A stretch of 64,000 nucleotides of DNA from Sanguibacter sp. HDW7. GTDB lineage: Bacteria > Actinomycetota > Actinomycetes > Actinomycetales > Cellulomonadaceae. A program made the position numbers and the translations under genes. Below, piece by piece: positions 25,911 to 35,485 of the stretch (position 1 is the stretch's first letter; each line of letters begins with the position of its first letter). The notes under the pieces were generated by a model. The model had not been told where the DNA came from. It worked only from the letters and a program-made list of their open reading frames with translations, and did not search any database. The stretch lies in the NCBI RefSeq assembly GCF_011300875.1, contig NZ_CP049862.1, positions 2,294,001 through 2,358,000 of the forward strand, given 5' to 3'.

Positions 25911-27241
25911 GCGTCCTCCTCGGTCGCGGCGACGTGCGTCGCACGCAACCGCGCGACACGGCGCCCGTGCATGCCGACCACCTCGAGGTGCACGCCGTCG
26001 ACGTCGACCTCGTCGCCGATGTCGGGGAGCCGTCCGAGCAGCGACATGACGAGCCCGCCGAGCGTCTCGTAGACGGGAGAGTCGGGGACGACGAGACCCG
26101 TCTGCTCCGTGAGCTCGTCGGGCCGAAGGAGGCCCGGCAGCAGCCACGCGCCGTCGGCCTGGCGGGTCGCGCCCGCGCGCCGCACGTCGTGCTCGTCGGC
26201 GACGTCCCCGACGAGCTCCTCGACGACGTCCTCGAGCGTGACGACGCCCGCGGTGCCGCCGTACTCGTCGAGCACGACGGCCATCTGCAGGCCGAGGCCG
26301 CGCAGCGTGACGAGGAGCGGCCCGAGCCGGGCGGTCTCGGGAACCGTCGGGGCCTCGACCATGAGCGCGGCGGCCGGGACCTCGGCGCGGCGCTCGCGCG
26401 GCACCCCCACGGCCCGGCGCACGTGGACGAGCCCGACGATCTCGTCGCGCGAGCCGTCGATGACCGGGAAGCGCGAGTGCCCCGTGGAGCGCGAGAGCTC
26501 GACGACGCGCTGCGCGGAGTCCTCACGCGTGAGGACGACGAGGCGCGTGCGGTCCGTCATGACGTCGGACGCGTCGAGCTGCTCGAGCTCGAGGGAGTTC
26601 TTGAGGAGGAGCGCCGTCGACGCCTCGAGCGTGCCCTGCTGCGCCGAGCGGCGCACGAGCGAGAGCAGCTCGGGCGCGGAACGCGCGCCCGAGAGCTCCT
26701 CACGGGGCTCGACGCCGAGCCGACGCAGGAGCGCGTTGGCCGAGCCGTTGAGGCCCGTGATGAGCGGGTGCATGGCGCGCGTGAAGACGCGCTGCACGGG
26801 CACGACGAGCCGTGCGGTCGCGAGCGGCGCGCTGAGCGCGAAGTTCTTGGGGATGAGCTCGCCCGCGAGCATCGAGAAGAGGTTGACGAGCACGAGCGCG
26901 GTCACGGTCGCGACGACGGAGACGATCGACGCCGCCCACCCGGTGAGCCCGAACCCGTGCACGAGGAGCCGCTGCAGCGCGGGCTGAGCGGTGTAGCCCA
27001 GGAGGATCGTCGTCACGGTGATGCCGACCTGCGAGCTCGAGAGCTCGGTCGACAGCGAGCGCAGCGCCGCGAGGACTGACCGCGTGCGCCGGTCGGGGCC
27101 CCCCGGCCCCGACCTCTGCGCGATCTCGGACTCGAGCCCGGCCGGGTCGATCGTCACGAGCGCGAACTCGCTCGCGACGAACACCGCGGTGCCTGCGGTG
27201 AGCAGGACCCCGAACGCGACGAGCAGCCAGTCGGCCAGCAC
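25907..27241 (-). CDS. DUF21/CBS/CorC_HlyC membrane protein, CNNM-type transporter (full length)
   Basis: Protein of 444 residues: a DUF21 membrane domain (about 1-195; VFVASEFALVTID, then LAGELIPKNFALS), a CBS pair (about 215-340; VMVDEYGGT-type VVLDEYGGTAGVVTLEDVVE) and the CorC_HlyC domain (about 355-430) at the C-terminus. Related to MpfA/PaeA-type Mg2+ exporters, so a role in divalent-cation export is inferred. The GTG at 27241 has AAGGGGAG upstream. It is the first gene of a two-gene operon and is divergent from the response regulator gene. Confidence 0.9.
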   Translation of the reverse strand: MLADWLLVAFGVLLTAGTAVFVASEFALVTIDPAGLESEIAQRSGPGGPDRRTRSVLAALRSLSTELSSSQVGITVTTILLGYTAQPALQRLLVHGFGLTGWAASIVSVVATVTALVLVNLFSMLAGELIPKNFALSAPLATARLVVPVQRVFTRAMHPLITGLNGSANALLRRLGVEPREELSGARSAPELLSLVRRSAQQGTLEASTALLLKNSLELEQLDASDVMTDRTRLVVLTREDSAQRVVELSRSTGHSRFPVIDGSRDEIVGLVHVRRAVGVPRERRAEVPAAALMVEAPTVPETARLGPLLVTLRGLGLQMAVVLDEYGGTAGVVTLEDVVEELVGDVADEHDVRRAGATRQADGAWLLPGLLRPDELTEQTGLVVPDSPVYETLGGLVMSLLGRLPDIGDEVDVDGVHLEVVGMHGRRVARLRATHVAATEEDA

Positions 27242-27391
27242 GCGCTCCCCTTCGTGGCGCGGCACGTGCCGCGCTCCTTGTCGTCCGACCCGGTCGTCCC
27301 GGGCGAGGTGCGTCGCACCCGTGCCACGGATCGTACCGACCGGGGCGGGCATCCTGCGCGCCGCGAGTACCGCGGGACGTTCCGCTGTGCG

Positions 27392-27397
27392 AATCTT
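27392..27397 (+). promoter_or_regulatory. Leaderless-type -10 box (AATCTT) of the response regulator
   Basis: AATCTT ends exactly 6 nt before the ATG at 27404, with no Shine-Dalgarno sequence closer to the start than the G-run itself. The spacing equals that of three other genes in the window. Confidence 0.35.
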
Positions 27398-27403
27398 GGG
27401 GGT

Positions 27404-28150
27404 ATGAGCAGCAACGCAGCCAGCACCGGTGCCGCGCGCGGCACGACGATCCTCGTCGTCGAGGACGAGTCGACGATCGCCACGGCGATCGCCCAGCGAC
27501 TCACCGCCGAGGGGTGGCGGGTCGAGGTCGCCCGCGACGGTCTTGCGGGTGTCGCGGCCGCCAGCCGCGTCCTGCCCGACGCCGTCGTGCTCGACGTCAT
27601 GCTCCCGGGCATCGACGGGCTCGAGGTGTGCCGCCGCATCCAGGCCGAGCGCCCCGTGCCGATCCTCATGCTCACGGCGCGCGACGACGAGACGGACATG
27701 CTCATCGGACTCGGCGTGGGTGCCGACGACTACATGACGAAGCCGTTCTCGATGCGCGAGCTCGTCGCGCGGCTCAAGGCGCTCCTGCGCCGGGTGGACC
27801 GCGCGCAGCAGGCCGCGACCTCCCCCGTGGGCGAGCCCCCGATCATCGCGGGCGACGTGACGATCGACCGCGACCAGCGGCGGGTGCACCGAGGCGGCGA
27901 GGAGATCCACCTCACGCCGACGGAGTTCGAGCTGCTCGTCATGCTCGCGAGCTCGCCGCGGACGGTCCTCACGCGCGAGCGGCTGCTCGCGGAGGTGTGG
28001 GACTGGGTCGACGCGAGCGGCACGCGCACCGTCGACTCCCACATCAAGGCGGTGCGCCGCAAACTCGGCGCCGAGCTCATCCGCACGGTCCACGGCGTGG
28101 GCTACGCCTTCGAGCCGCCCGTGGACGGCGACGAGGGCGCGAAGGGCTGA
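27404..28150 (+). CDS. OmpR/PhoB-family response regulator
   Basis: DNA-binding regulator of 248 residues. The receiver domain has phosphoacceptor Asp64 (VVLDVMLPG), the acidic pair E20-D21 and Lys113 (MTKPFS). The OmpR winged helix follows (about 145-238), with LTPTEFELLVMLASSPRTV and TVDSHIKAVRRKLG. The cognate histidine kinase gene starts 3 bp after its stop. The regulon is unknown; the adjacent ABC-2 exporter downstream of the kinase is a candidate target. Confidence 0.95.
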   Translation: MSSNAASTGAARGTTILVVEDESTIATAIAQRLTAEGWRVEVARDGLAGVAAASRVLPDAVVLDVMLPGIDGLEVCRRIQAERPVPILMLTARDDETDMLIGLGVGADDYMTKPFSMRELVARLKALLRRVDRAQQAATSPVGEPPIIAGDVTIDRDQRRVHRGGEEIHLTPTEFELLVMLASSPRTVLTRERLLAEVWDWVDASGTRTVDSHIKAVRRKLGAELIRTVHGVGYAFEPPVDGDEGAKG

Positions 28151-28152
28151 GC

Positions 28153-29256
28153 GTGCCGTCGCCCGGTCGTCACGGTCGGGTCCCCCGGCCGCACCTTCCC
28201 GACGTGCGTCCGCTCGACCTCCTGCGCTCGATCCGGACGAAGCTCGGGGTGCTGGTCATCGCGACGAACGCCCTCGCCGCGCTCATCACGTGGATGGGCC
28301 TGCGGATGCACCTCGGGCCGACGCGGACGTTCCCGCTCGCGCTCATCGTCTCGATCATCGTGACGGCCATCCTGGCGCGCGGCATGACGTCGCCGCTCCG
28401 GGAGATGACGGCGGCTGCGCGTGCGATGGCGGGCGGCGACTACTCGCGCCGCGTGCGGGCGACGAGCCGCGACGAGGTGGGGCAGCTCGCCGTCGCGTTC
28501 AACCAGATGGCCGACGACCTCGCGACGGGCGACCAGCAGCGGCGCGACCTCATCGCGAACGTGTCGCACGAGCTGCGCACACCGGTGGCTGCGCTGCGCG
28601 CGCAGCTCGAGAACATCGTCGACGGCGTGACCCCGGCGACGCCCGCGACCCTCGGGACGGCGCTCACGCAGACCGAGCGGCTCTCGCGGCTCGTCACCTA
28701 TCTGCTCGACCTCTCGCGGATCGAGGCGGGCGCGGCGGACCTCACCGTGACGACGGTGCACGTCGCCGACTTCCTCGACGCGGTCGTCGACGAGGTCGAG
28801 ATGGTCGAGGCGGGCAAGAACCTCGTCTTCGAGGTCGACGTGACGCCGGCGGAGCTCACGCTCCCCGCGGACCCGGACCGGCTCTCGCAGATCTTCGTCA
28901 ACCTCCTCCACAACGCGATCCGGCATGCGCCGCACGGTTCGACGGTGCGTGTCGCGGCGATGCGCCGCGGGGACCGGGTCGTCATCGACGTCGCGGACGA
29001 GGGGCCCGGCATCGCTGCGGCGGACCGGTCGCGGATCTTCGAGCGTTTCGTCCACGGGGCGACGCCGCAGGCGACGGCGAGCGCCGGGACGTCGGGCGGC
29101 ACGGGCATCGGGCTCGCGATCGTGCGGTGGGCTGTCGCGCTGCACGACGGGGACATCGAGGTCGTCGACTCCGAGCAGGGGGCGACGTTCCGGGTGTCGC
29201 TGCCCGCACCGCGCCTGCGCGGGCTGCGGGTGCCGGGTCGCGACGCCGGCACGTAA
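28153..29256 (+). CDS. HAMP-domain sensor histidine kinase
   Basis: Protein of 367 residues. Two close transmembrane helices (about 31-50 and 60-77) leave almost no extracellular sensor, so it probably senses an intramembrane signal or a partner. A HAMP linker (LAR-GMTSPLREMTAAARAMA), a HisKA domain with His139 (LIANVSHELRTPVAAL) and an HATPase domain (LLHNAIRHAP, DEGPGIAAADRSRIFERF, GTGIGLAIVRW) follow. The GTG at 28153 directly follows the regulator stop; an internal GTG at 28204 is a possible alternative. Bce-type systems also have short-sensor kinases, but those lack HAMP. Confidence 0.93.
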   Translation: MPSPGRHGRVPRPHLPDVRPLDLLRSIRTKLGVLVIATNALAALITWMGLRMHLGPTRTFPLALIVSIIVTAILARGMTSPLREMTAAARAMAGGDYSRRVRATSRDEVGQLAVAFNQMADDLATGDQQRRDLIANVSHELRTPVAALRAQLENIVDGVTPATPATLGTALTQTERLSRLVTYLLDLSRIEAGAADLTVTTVHVADFLDAVVDEVEMVEAGKNLVFEVDVTPAELTLPADPDRLSQIFVNLLHNAIRHAPHGSTVRVAAMRRGDRVVIDVADEGPGIAAADRSRIFERFVHGATPQATASAGTSGGTGIGLAIVRWAVALHDGDIEVVDSEQGATFRVSLPAPRLRGLRVPGRDAGT

Positions 29257-29262
29257 AGCCTC

Positions 29263-29285
29263 TTGTTCTAGAGAAGATAGAACAA
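29263..29285. promoter_or_regulatory. TTGTTCTA-N7-TAGAACAA operator of the ABC-2 exporter
   Basis: Perfect 8+8 bp inverted repeat in AT-rich sequence, 13 bp before the start codon of the ATPase gene and 6 bp after the kinase stop. Only 4 of 16 arm bases are G or C, quite unlike the GC-rich terminators here. The position would block the promoter or ribosome-binding site. The half-site style resembles YtrA-type GntR operators, which control such exporters; no GntR gene is adjacent. Confidence 0.65.
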
Positions 29286-29298
29286 CTAAGGTGGTGGC

Positions 29299-30236
<938 letters not shown>

Positions 30237-30240
<4 letters not shown>

Positions 30241-31055
30241 TGCGCGCGGTGCGGCTCGAGGTCGCGAAGTTCTTCTCGACCCGCATGTGGTGGGTCCTGC
30301 TCATCCTCATGGGCGGCTACATGGCGCTCCTTGCCGGCGGGATGGGCTTCGCGTTCACGGCCGCGCCGGAGAGCGTCTCCGGGGGCGCCGGCACGGGCAC
30401 TCCGGCCGCCGACCCACTCGCGACGGCCCGCGCGGTCTATGCGGTCGGCACGACGCTCGGCTACGTCTTCCCCGCGATCATCGGCACGCTCGCCGTGACG
30501 GGCGACCTGCGGCACCGCACGATCGTCCCGACGCTCCTCGCAGACCCTTCGCGCACGCGACTGCTCGTCGCCAAGCATCTCGGCGCCCTGCCCGTCGGGA
30601 TCGCGTACGGGCTCGTGGGCTCGCTCGCGGCGCTCGGCGCGGGTGCTGCGCTCATCACGCTCGGCGGCGGCGACCCGATGCTCGGCCACCCCGAGGTGTG
30701 GCGGACCGTCGCACTCTCGACCGTCGCACTCACGCTGTGGACGCTCGTCGGCGTCGGCGTCGGCTCGGCCATCAGCAACCAGGTCGCGGCGCTCGTCGTC
30801 CTGCTCGCCTTCACGCAGTTCGTCGAGCCGATCGCACGGACGGGCCTGACGGCCGGCCTCGGTGCCGCGGGGACGAGGATCGCGCAGTTCCTGCCGGGCG
30901 CGGCGGGCGACGCGCTCGCCGAGGGGTCGATCTACTCGCTCATGGCACCGGGGACGCTCGCGCCGTGGTGGCAGGGGGCTCTCGTCCTGCTCGGCTACGC
31001 GGTGATCCTCACCGTCGTCGGCAGGCTCACGACCTTCCGTCGCGACATCGACTGA
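30237..31055 (+). CDS. ABC-2 type exporter permease
   Basis: Membrane protein of 272 residues with six hydrophobic segments (first one WWVLLILMGGYMALLAGGMG). A periplasmic loop follows helix 1, as in ABC-2 permeases such as BcrB/NatB, and the DLRHRTIVPTLLADPSRTRLLVAKHL coupling region lies after helix 2. It overlaps the ATPase gene by 4 bp, with GGAGG upstream of its ATG. The pair forms a complete two-component exporter and ends in a terminator. Confidence 0.9.
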
Positions 31056-31060
31056 CGGGC

Positions 31061-31093
31061 CGTCGCGCCCCGCACTCGGTGCGGGGCGCGACG
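31061..31093 (+). terminator. Terminator after the ABC-2 exporter operon
   Basis: Perfect 15-bp stem, 31061-31075 with 31079-31093 (CGTCGCGCCCCGCAC and its complement), loop TCG, 5 bp after the permease stop. Confidence 0.88.
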
Positions 31094-31209
31094 AAGGCCG
31101 CGCGGACGCAGGGTCCGGGCGCGGAGGCGGCGCGCCTGCCGTCCACGGCGCGACACACCGTCGGTCCGAGGCGCGGACAGCGGGAGCGGTCCCACTCGAC
31201 ACCGCGGGG

Positions 31210-31225
31210 TGTGACCTTCGTCACA
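31210..31225. promoter_or_regulatory. CRP/GlxR-type cAMP-receptor binding site upstream of kgd
   Basis: TGTGACCTTCGTCACA matches the CRP consensus TGTGA-N6-TCACA at all ten conserved bases and is perfectly symmetric over 7 bp each side (GTGTGAC/GTCACAC). It lies about 230 bp before the kgd start in a 396-bp non-coding spacer. Confidence 0.75.
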
Positions 31226-31451
31226 CTGATACACCTCCCTCACCAAGTGATGGCCGGCGGAGGTGAGTCCTTGGTCCTAGGCGACCCACCCCTTGTCCAG
31301 ATTTTGCCTTCCGCACAGGCGTCGCTGGTCACCCGCCCGACGACGCCCCGGAAGGCCCTTCCCCGGCACGTAGTGTGGTGCTGACCGATGCCGTGCGTGC
31401 ACGCTCCGTGCCCGCACGACCACCCAGTCTGTGGAAGAGGCGATCTGCGAA
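31226..31451. other. kgd leader and promoter region
   Basis: Spacer of 226 bp between the CRP-type site and the kgd start. It contains TTGTCC (31293-31298) and TAGTGT (31371-31376), but they are not spaced as one promoter. No gene is seen. Confidence 0.35.
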
Positions 31452-34400
31452 GTGTCCGGTAATGCTGAATCAACGTCGATCAGCGGGGCGAGCGCCACGT
31501 TCGGTGCGAACGAGTGGCTCGTCGACGAGCTCTATGAGCAGTACCTCCGGGACAAGAACTCCGTCGACCCGTCGTGGTGGGAGTTCTTCGCCGACTACAC
31601 CCCGAGCACCACGGTGACCTCGGACGTCGACGTCACGTCGGCCGCCCCCGCAGCCCCCGCCGTCACCGCCTCGGGCGAGCCCGTCGCAGCGGCGCCGAGC
31701 GTGAGCCCGGCGCCGGACGCGAGCCCCGCCGCGACGCCCACCCCGGTCGCGACCCCCGCGACCGCGCCCTCCCCCGTGCCTCCCGCAGGCCACGGCACGA
31801 CGCAGGTCCCGCTCGTCCCCACCGCGACGCCCGCGACCGCGCCCTACGCGCAGCGCGCCGCGACCCGCACGGACGCCGCGGCCGCCGCGACGGCCACGGA
31901 GAACGTCGAGAAGCTTCGCGGCCCCGCCGCACGCGTCGTCACCAACATGGAGGCGAGCCTCGAGGTCCCCACCGCGACCTCGGTGCGTGCCGTCCCGGCC
32001 AAGCTCATGGTCGACAACCGCATCGTCATCAACAACGCCCTGGCCCGCGGCCGCGGCGGCAAGGTGTCGTTCACGCACATCATCGGCTTCGCGCTCGTCG
32101 AGGCGCTCACCGAGATGCCCGCGATGAACGCGTCCTACACGCAGCTCGACGGCAAGCCCGCCGTCCACCACCCGGCTGACATCAACCTCGGCATCGCGAT
32201 CGACCTGCCCAAGCCCGACGGCTCGCGCCAGCTCATGGTGCCCTCGGTCAAGGCCGCGCAGACCCTCGACTTCGCCGGGTTCTGGGCCGCGTACGAGGAC
32301 ATCGTGCGCCGCGCCCGCGGCAACAAGCTCGAGGTCGCGGACTTCCAGGGCACGACGATCTCCCTCACCAACCCCGGCACGATCGGCACGGTCCACTCGG
32401 TGCCTCGCCTCATGCAGGGCCAGGGCACGATCGTCGGCGTCGGCGCGATGGACTACCCCGCCGAGTTCCAGGGCGCGTCCGTCGAGCGCCTCGCCCGCAT
32501 GGGTGTCTCCAAGGTCCTCACGCTCACCTCGACGTACGACCACCGCATCATCCAGGGTGCGCACTCGGGCGAGTTCCTGCGGATCCTCGGCACCAAGCTC
32601 CTGGGCGAGGACGGTCTCTACGACCGGATCTTCGCGGCGCTCCACATCCCGTACGAGCCCGTCCGCTGGGTCCGCGACAACACCGTGGACGACGACGTCG
32701 AGGCGGCCAAGCCCGCGCGCGTCGCCGAGCTCATCCACGCGTTCCGCTCGCGCGGCCACCTCATGGCCGACACCGACCCGCTGACCTACCGCGTCCGCCG
32801 TCACCCGGACCTCGACGTCCAGACGCACGGCCTCACGCTGTGGGACCTCGACCGCACGTTCCCCACGGGCGGCTTCGGCGGCAAGCCCAAGGACACGCTG
32901 CGCAACATCCTCGGCCTCCTGCGCGACTCCTACTGCCGCACGATCGGCGCCGAGTACATGCACCTCGCCGACCGCACGCAGCGCAAGTGGCTCCAGGCGC
33001 GTCTCGAGGCAGGCTACGAGCGCACGCCGCGCGAGGAGCAGCTGCGCATCCTCGGCCGCCTCAACGCCGCCGAGGCGTTCGAGACGTTCCTCCAGACGAA
33101 GTTCGTCGGCCAGAAGCGCTTCTCGCTCGAGGGCGGCGAGTCCGTCATCGCGCTCCTCGACGGCGTCCTCAACTCCGCCGCCCGCGCGGGTCTCGACGAG
33201 GTCTGCATCGGCATGGCCCACCGCGGCCGCCTCAACGTCCTCGCGAACATCGCGGGCAAGAGCTACTCGCAGATCTTCGCGGAGTTCGAGGGCAACCTCG
33301 ACCCCAAGACCTTCCAGGGCTCGGGCGACGTCAAGTACCACCTCGGCACCGAGGGCACGTTCACGACCGACACGGGCGAGACCACGAAGGTCTACCTCGC
33401 GGCCAACCCCTCCCACCTCGAGGCCGTCAACGGCGTGCTCGAGGGCGTCGTGCGCGCCAAGCAGGACAAGATCGACCTCGGCGGCGACGGCTTCTCCGTC
33501 CTGCCGATCCTCATCCACGGCGACGCGGCCTTCGCCGGCCAGGGCGTCGTCCAGGAGACCCTCAACCTTGCGGGCCTGCGCGGCTACCGCACGGGCGGCA
33601 CGGTCCACATCATCATCAACAACCAGGTCGGCTTCACGACGGGCCCCGGTTCCTCGCGCTCGACGCTCTACACGACGGACGTCGCCAAGGGCCTCCAGGT
33701 CCCGATCTTCCACGTCAACGGCGACGACCCCGAGGCCGTCGTCCGCGTCGCAGAGCTCGCGTTCGCGTTCCGCGAGGAGTTCGACCGCGACGTCATCATC
33801 GACATGGTCTGCTACCGCCGCCGCGGTCACAACGAGGGCGACGACCCCTCGATGACGCAGCCGCTCATGTACAACCTCATCGACGCCAAGCGCTCGACCC
33901 GCAAGCTCTACACCGAGACCCTCGTCTCGCGCGGGGACATCACCGTCGACGAGGCCGAGCAGGTCGCGCAGGACTTCCAGGCGCAGCTCGAGCGCGTCTT
34001 CACGGAGGCGAAGGAGGGGGGCTTCCAGCCGCCCGCGCACACCGAGGCCATCCGTGGCCTCGAGATCCCCGAGTCGCAGCGCGAGGACGCCGGCACGATG
34101 GTCGGCTGGACGACGGCGATCGACCGCTCGACCGTCGAGCTCGTCGGCCGCACGCACGTCAACCCGCCCGAGGGCTTCACCGTCCACCCCAAGCTGGCGC
34201 AGCTCCTCGAGAAGCGCGAGCAGATGTCGCGCGAGGGCGGCATCGACTGGGGCTTCGGCGAGCTCCTCGCGTTCGGCTCCCTGCTCACCGAGGGCACGCC
34301 CGTGCGCCTCGCGGGCCAGGACTCGCGCCGCGGCACGTTCGTCCAGCGCCACGCGGTCATGCACGACCGCGAGACCGGCGCCGAGTGGACGCCGCTGCTC

Positions 34401-35264
34401 TACCTCTCGCCCGACCAGGCCAAGCTCTGGGTCTACGACTCCTCGCTGTCCGAGTACGCCGCCCTCGCGTTCGAGTACGGCTACTCGGTCGAGCGCCCCG
34501 ACGCACTCGTCCTGTGGGAGGCGCAGTTCGGCGACTTCGTCAACGGCGCCCAGACCGTCATCGACGAGTTCATCTCCTCGGCCGAGCAGAAGTGGGGCCA
34601 GCACTCCTCGCTCGTCATGCTCCTGCCCCACGGCTTCGAGGGCCAGGGCCCGGACCACTCCTCCGCACGCATCGAGCGCTTCCTCCAGCTCGCCGCGCAG
34701 GACAACATGTTCGTCGCGCAGCCCTCGACGCCCGCGTCGCACTTCCACCTGCTGCGTCGCCAGGCATACCACCGCCCGCGCCGTCCGCTCATCGTCTTCA
34801 CGCCGAAGCAGCTGCTGCGTCTCAAGGCCGCCGCGTCGAGCGTCGAGGACTTCACGACCGGTACGTTCCAGCCAGTCATCGGCGACGCCGAGTTGGCCGC
34901 GAAGGCGGGCGGCGTCGACCGCGTCCTGCTGTGCTCGGGCCGGGTCTACTACGACCTGCTCGCACGCCGTACCAAGCTCGGCGACGAGCGCACGGCGATC
35001 GTCCGTCTCGAGCAGCTCTACCCGCTCGAGACCGAGGCCGTGGCCGAGGCCCTCGCACCGTTCGGCGACGCCGAGATCGTGTGGGTCCAGGACGAGCCCG
35101 AGAACCAGGGGCCGTGGCCGTTCATGGCGATGAACCTCCAGCACGCGCTCGGGCGTCTCATCCGCGTCGTCTCGCGTCCCGCGTCGGCGTCGCCGTCGAC
35201 CGGCACGATGAAGCGTCACCAGCGCCAGAACGAGGAGCTCCTCGAGGCCGCGTTCACGCGCTGA
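31452..35264 (+). CDS. kgd: Multifunctional 2-oxoglutarate decarboxylase/dehydrogenase E1-E2 (Kgd/OdhA)
   Basis: Large TCA-cycle enzyme of about 1270 residues. It fuses an N-terminal segment (FGANEWLVDELYEQYL), an Ala/Pro-rich linker (about 50-130), an E2-type succinyltransferase catalytic domain (about 140-400, ending STYDHRIIQGAHSGEFLR) and a thiamine-diphosphate E1 (about 430-1265; GMAHRGRLNVLAN, GSGDVKYHLG, YRRRGHNEGDDPS). It lacks a lipoyl domain and works with the pyruvate dehydrogenase E2/E3, as in corynebacteria and mycobacteria, where FHA protein OdhI/GarA inhibits it. The GTG at 31452 is preferred (GAAGAGG 11 nt upstream, product begins VSGNAES); an in-frame GTG at 31431 lacks a ribosome-binding site. 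A CRP-type site lies upstream. Confidence 0.97.
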   Translation: MSGNAESTSISGASATFGANEWLVDELYEQYLRDKNSVDPSWWEFFADYTPSTTVTSDVDVTSAAPAAPAVTASGEPVAAAPSVSPAPDASPAATPTPVATPATAPSPVPPAGHGTTQVPLVPTATPATAPYAQRAATRTDAAAAATATENVEKLRGPAARVVTNMEASLEVPTATSVRAVPAKLMVDNRIVINNALARGRGGKVSFTHIIGFALVEALTEMPAMNASYTQLDGKPAVHHPADINLGIAIDLPKPDGSRQLMVPSVKAAQTLDFAGFWAAYEDIVRRARGNKLEVADFQGTTISLTNPGTIGTVHSVPRLMQGQGTIVGVGAMDYPAEFQGASVERLARMGVSKVLTLTSTYDHRIIQGAHSGEFLRILGTKLLGEDGLYDRIFAALHIPYEPVRWVRDNTVDDDVEAAKPARVAELIHAFRSRGHLMADTDPLTYRVRRHPDLDVQTHGLTLWDLDRTFPTGGFGGKPKDTLRNILGLLRDSYCRTIGAEYMHLADRTQRKWLQARLEAGYERTPREEQLRILGRLNAAEAFETFLQTKFVGQKRFSLEGGESVIALLDGVLNSAARAGLDEVCIGMAHRGRLNVLANIAGKSYSQIFAEFEGNLDPKTFQGSGDVKYHLGTEGTFTTDTGETTKVYLAANPSHLEAVNGVLEGVVRAKQDKIDLGGDGFSVLPILIHGDAAFAGQGVVQETLNLAGLRGYRTGGTVHIIINNQVGFTTGPGSSRSTLYTTDVAKGLQVPIFHVNGDDPEAVVRVAELAFAFREEFDRDVIIDMVCYRRRGHNEGDDPSMTQPLMYNLIDAKRSTRKLYTETLVSRGDITVDEAEQVAQDFQAQLERVFTEAKEGGFQPPAHTEAIRGLEIPESQREDAGTMVGWTTAIDRSTVELVGRTHVNPPEGFTVHPKLAQLLEKREQMSREGGIDWGFGELLAFGSLLTEGTPVRLAGQDSRRGTFVQRHAVMHDRETGAEWTPLLYLSPDQAKLWVYDSSLSEYAALAFEYGYSVERPDALVLWEAQFGDFVNGAQTVIDEFISSAEQKWGQHSSLVMLLPHGFEGQGPDHSSARIERFLQLAAQDNMFVAQPSTPASHFHLLRRQAYHRPRRPLIVFTPKQLLRLKAAASSVEDFTTGTFQPVIGDAELAAKAGGVDRVLLCSGRVYYDLLARRTKLGDERTAIVRLEQLYPLETEAVAEALAPFGDAEIVWVQDEPENQGPWPFMAMNLQHALGRLIRVVSRPASASPSTGTMKRHQRQNEELLEAAFTR

Positions 35265-35283
35265 CGCCTCCCGTCACGCAGCC

Positions 35284-35313
35284 GAGGCCCGCACCCGCCA
35301 GGGTGCGGGCCTC
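35284..35313 (+). terminator. Terminator after kgd
   Basis: 13-bp perfect stem GAGGCCCGCACCC (35284-35296) with GGGTGCGGGCCTC (35301-35313), loop GCCA, 19 bp past the stop. Confidence 0.88.
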
Positions 35314-35383
35314 ACGCGTTCCCCTCGTCGTACAGGCAGGACGCGTCTAGCCGTCGGCATGGCGACGTCCTCCGGCGGCGCTA

Positions 35384-35397
35384 TGTGAACGCTCATA
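35384..35397. promoter_or_regulatory. LacI-family-like operator upstream of the aldo/keto reductase
   Basis: TGTGAACGCTCATA has the central CG and 5 of 7 symmetric positions expected of LacI-family sites, and flanking TA/TA extends it (TATGTGAACGCTCATA). It lies about 90 bp before the start codon. The symmetry is imperfect and no LacI gene is nearby. Confidence 0.3.
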
Positions 35398-35473
35398 TCT
35401 CTGCACGCCCGGCTCGTCGGCATGGCCCGGACCCTCCGCACCCGAGCGCGGTCCGCGCCGCCGCGCACGGGGC

Positions 35474-35479
35474 TAGGGT
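35474..35479 (+). promoter_or_regulatory. Leaderless-type -10 box (TAGGGT) of the aldo/keto reductase
   Basis: TAGGGT ends 6 nt before the ATG at 35486. The 6 nt (CGGAGC) could also act as a short ribosome-binding site if transcription starts further upstream. Confidence 0.4.
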
Positions 35480-35485
35480 CGGAGC

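Noticed and set aside
31470-35219. 1249-codon open frame antisense to kgd
   Set aside because: Same cause: no recognisable domain, no ribosome-binding site, and it lies wholly within the well-conserved kgd.
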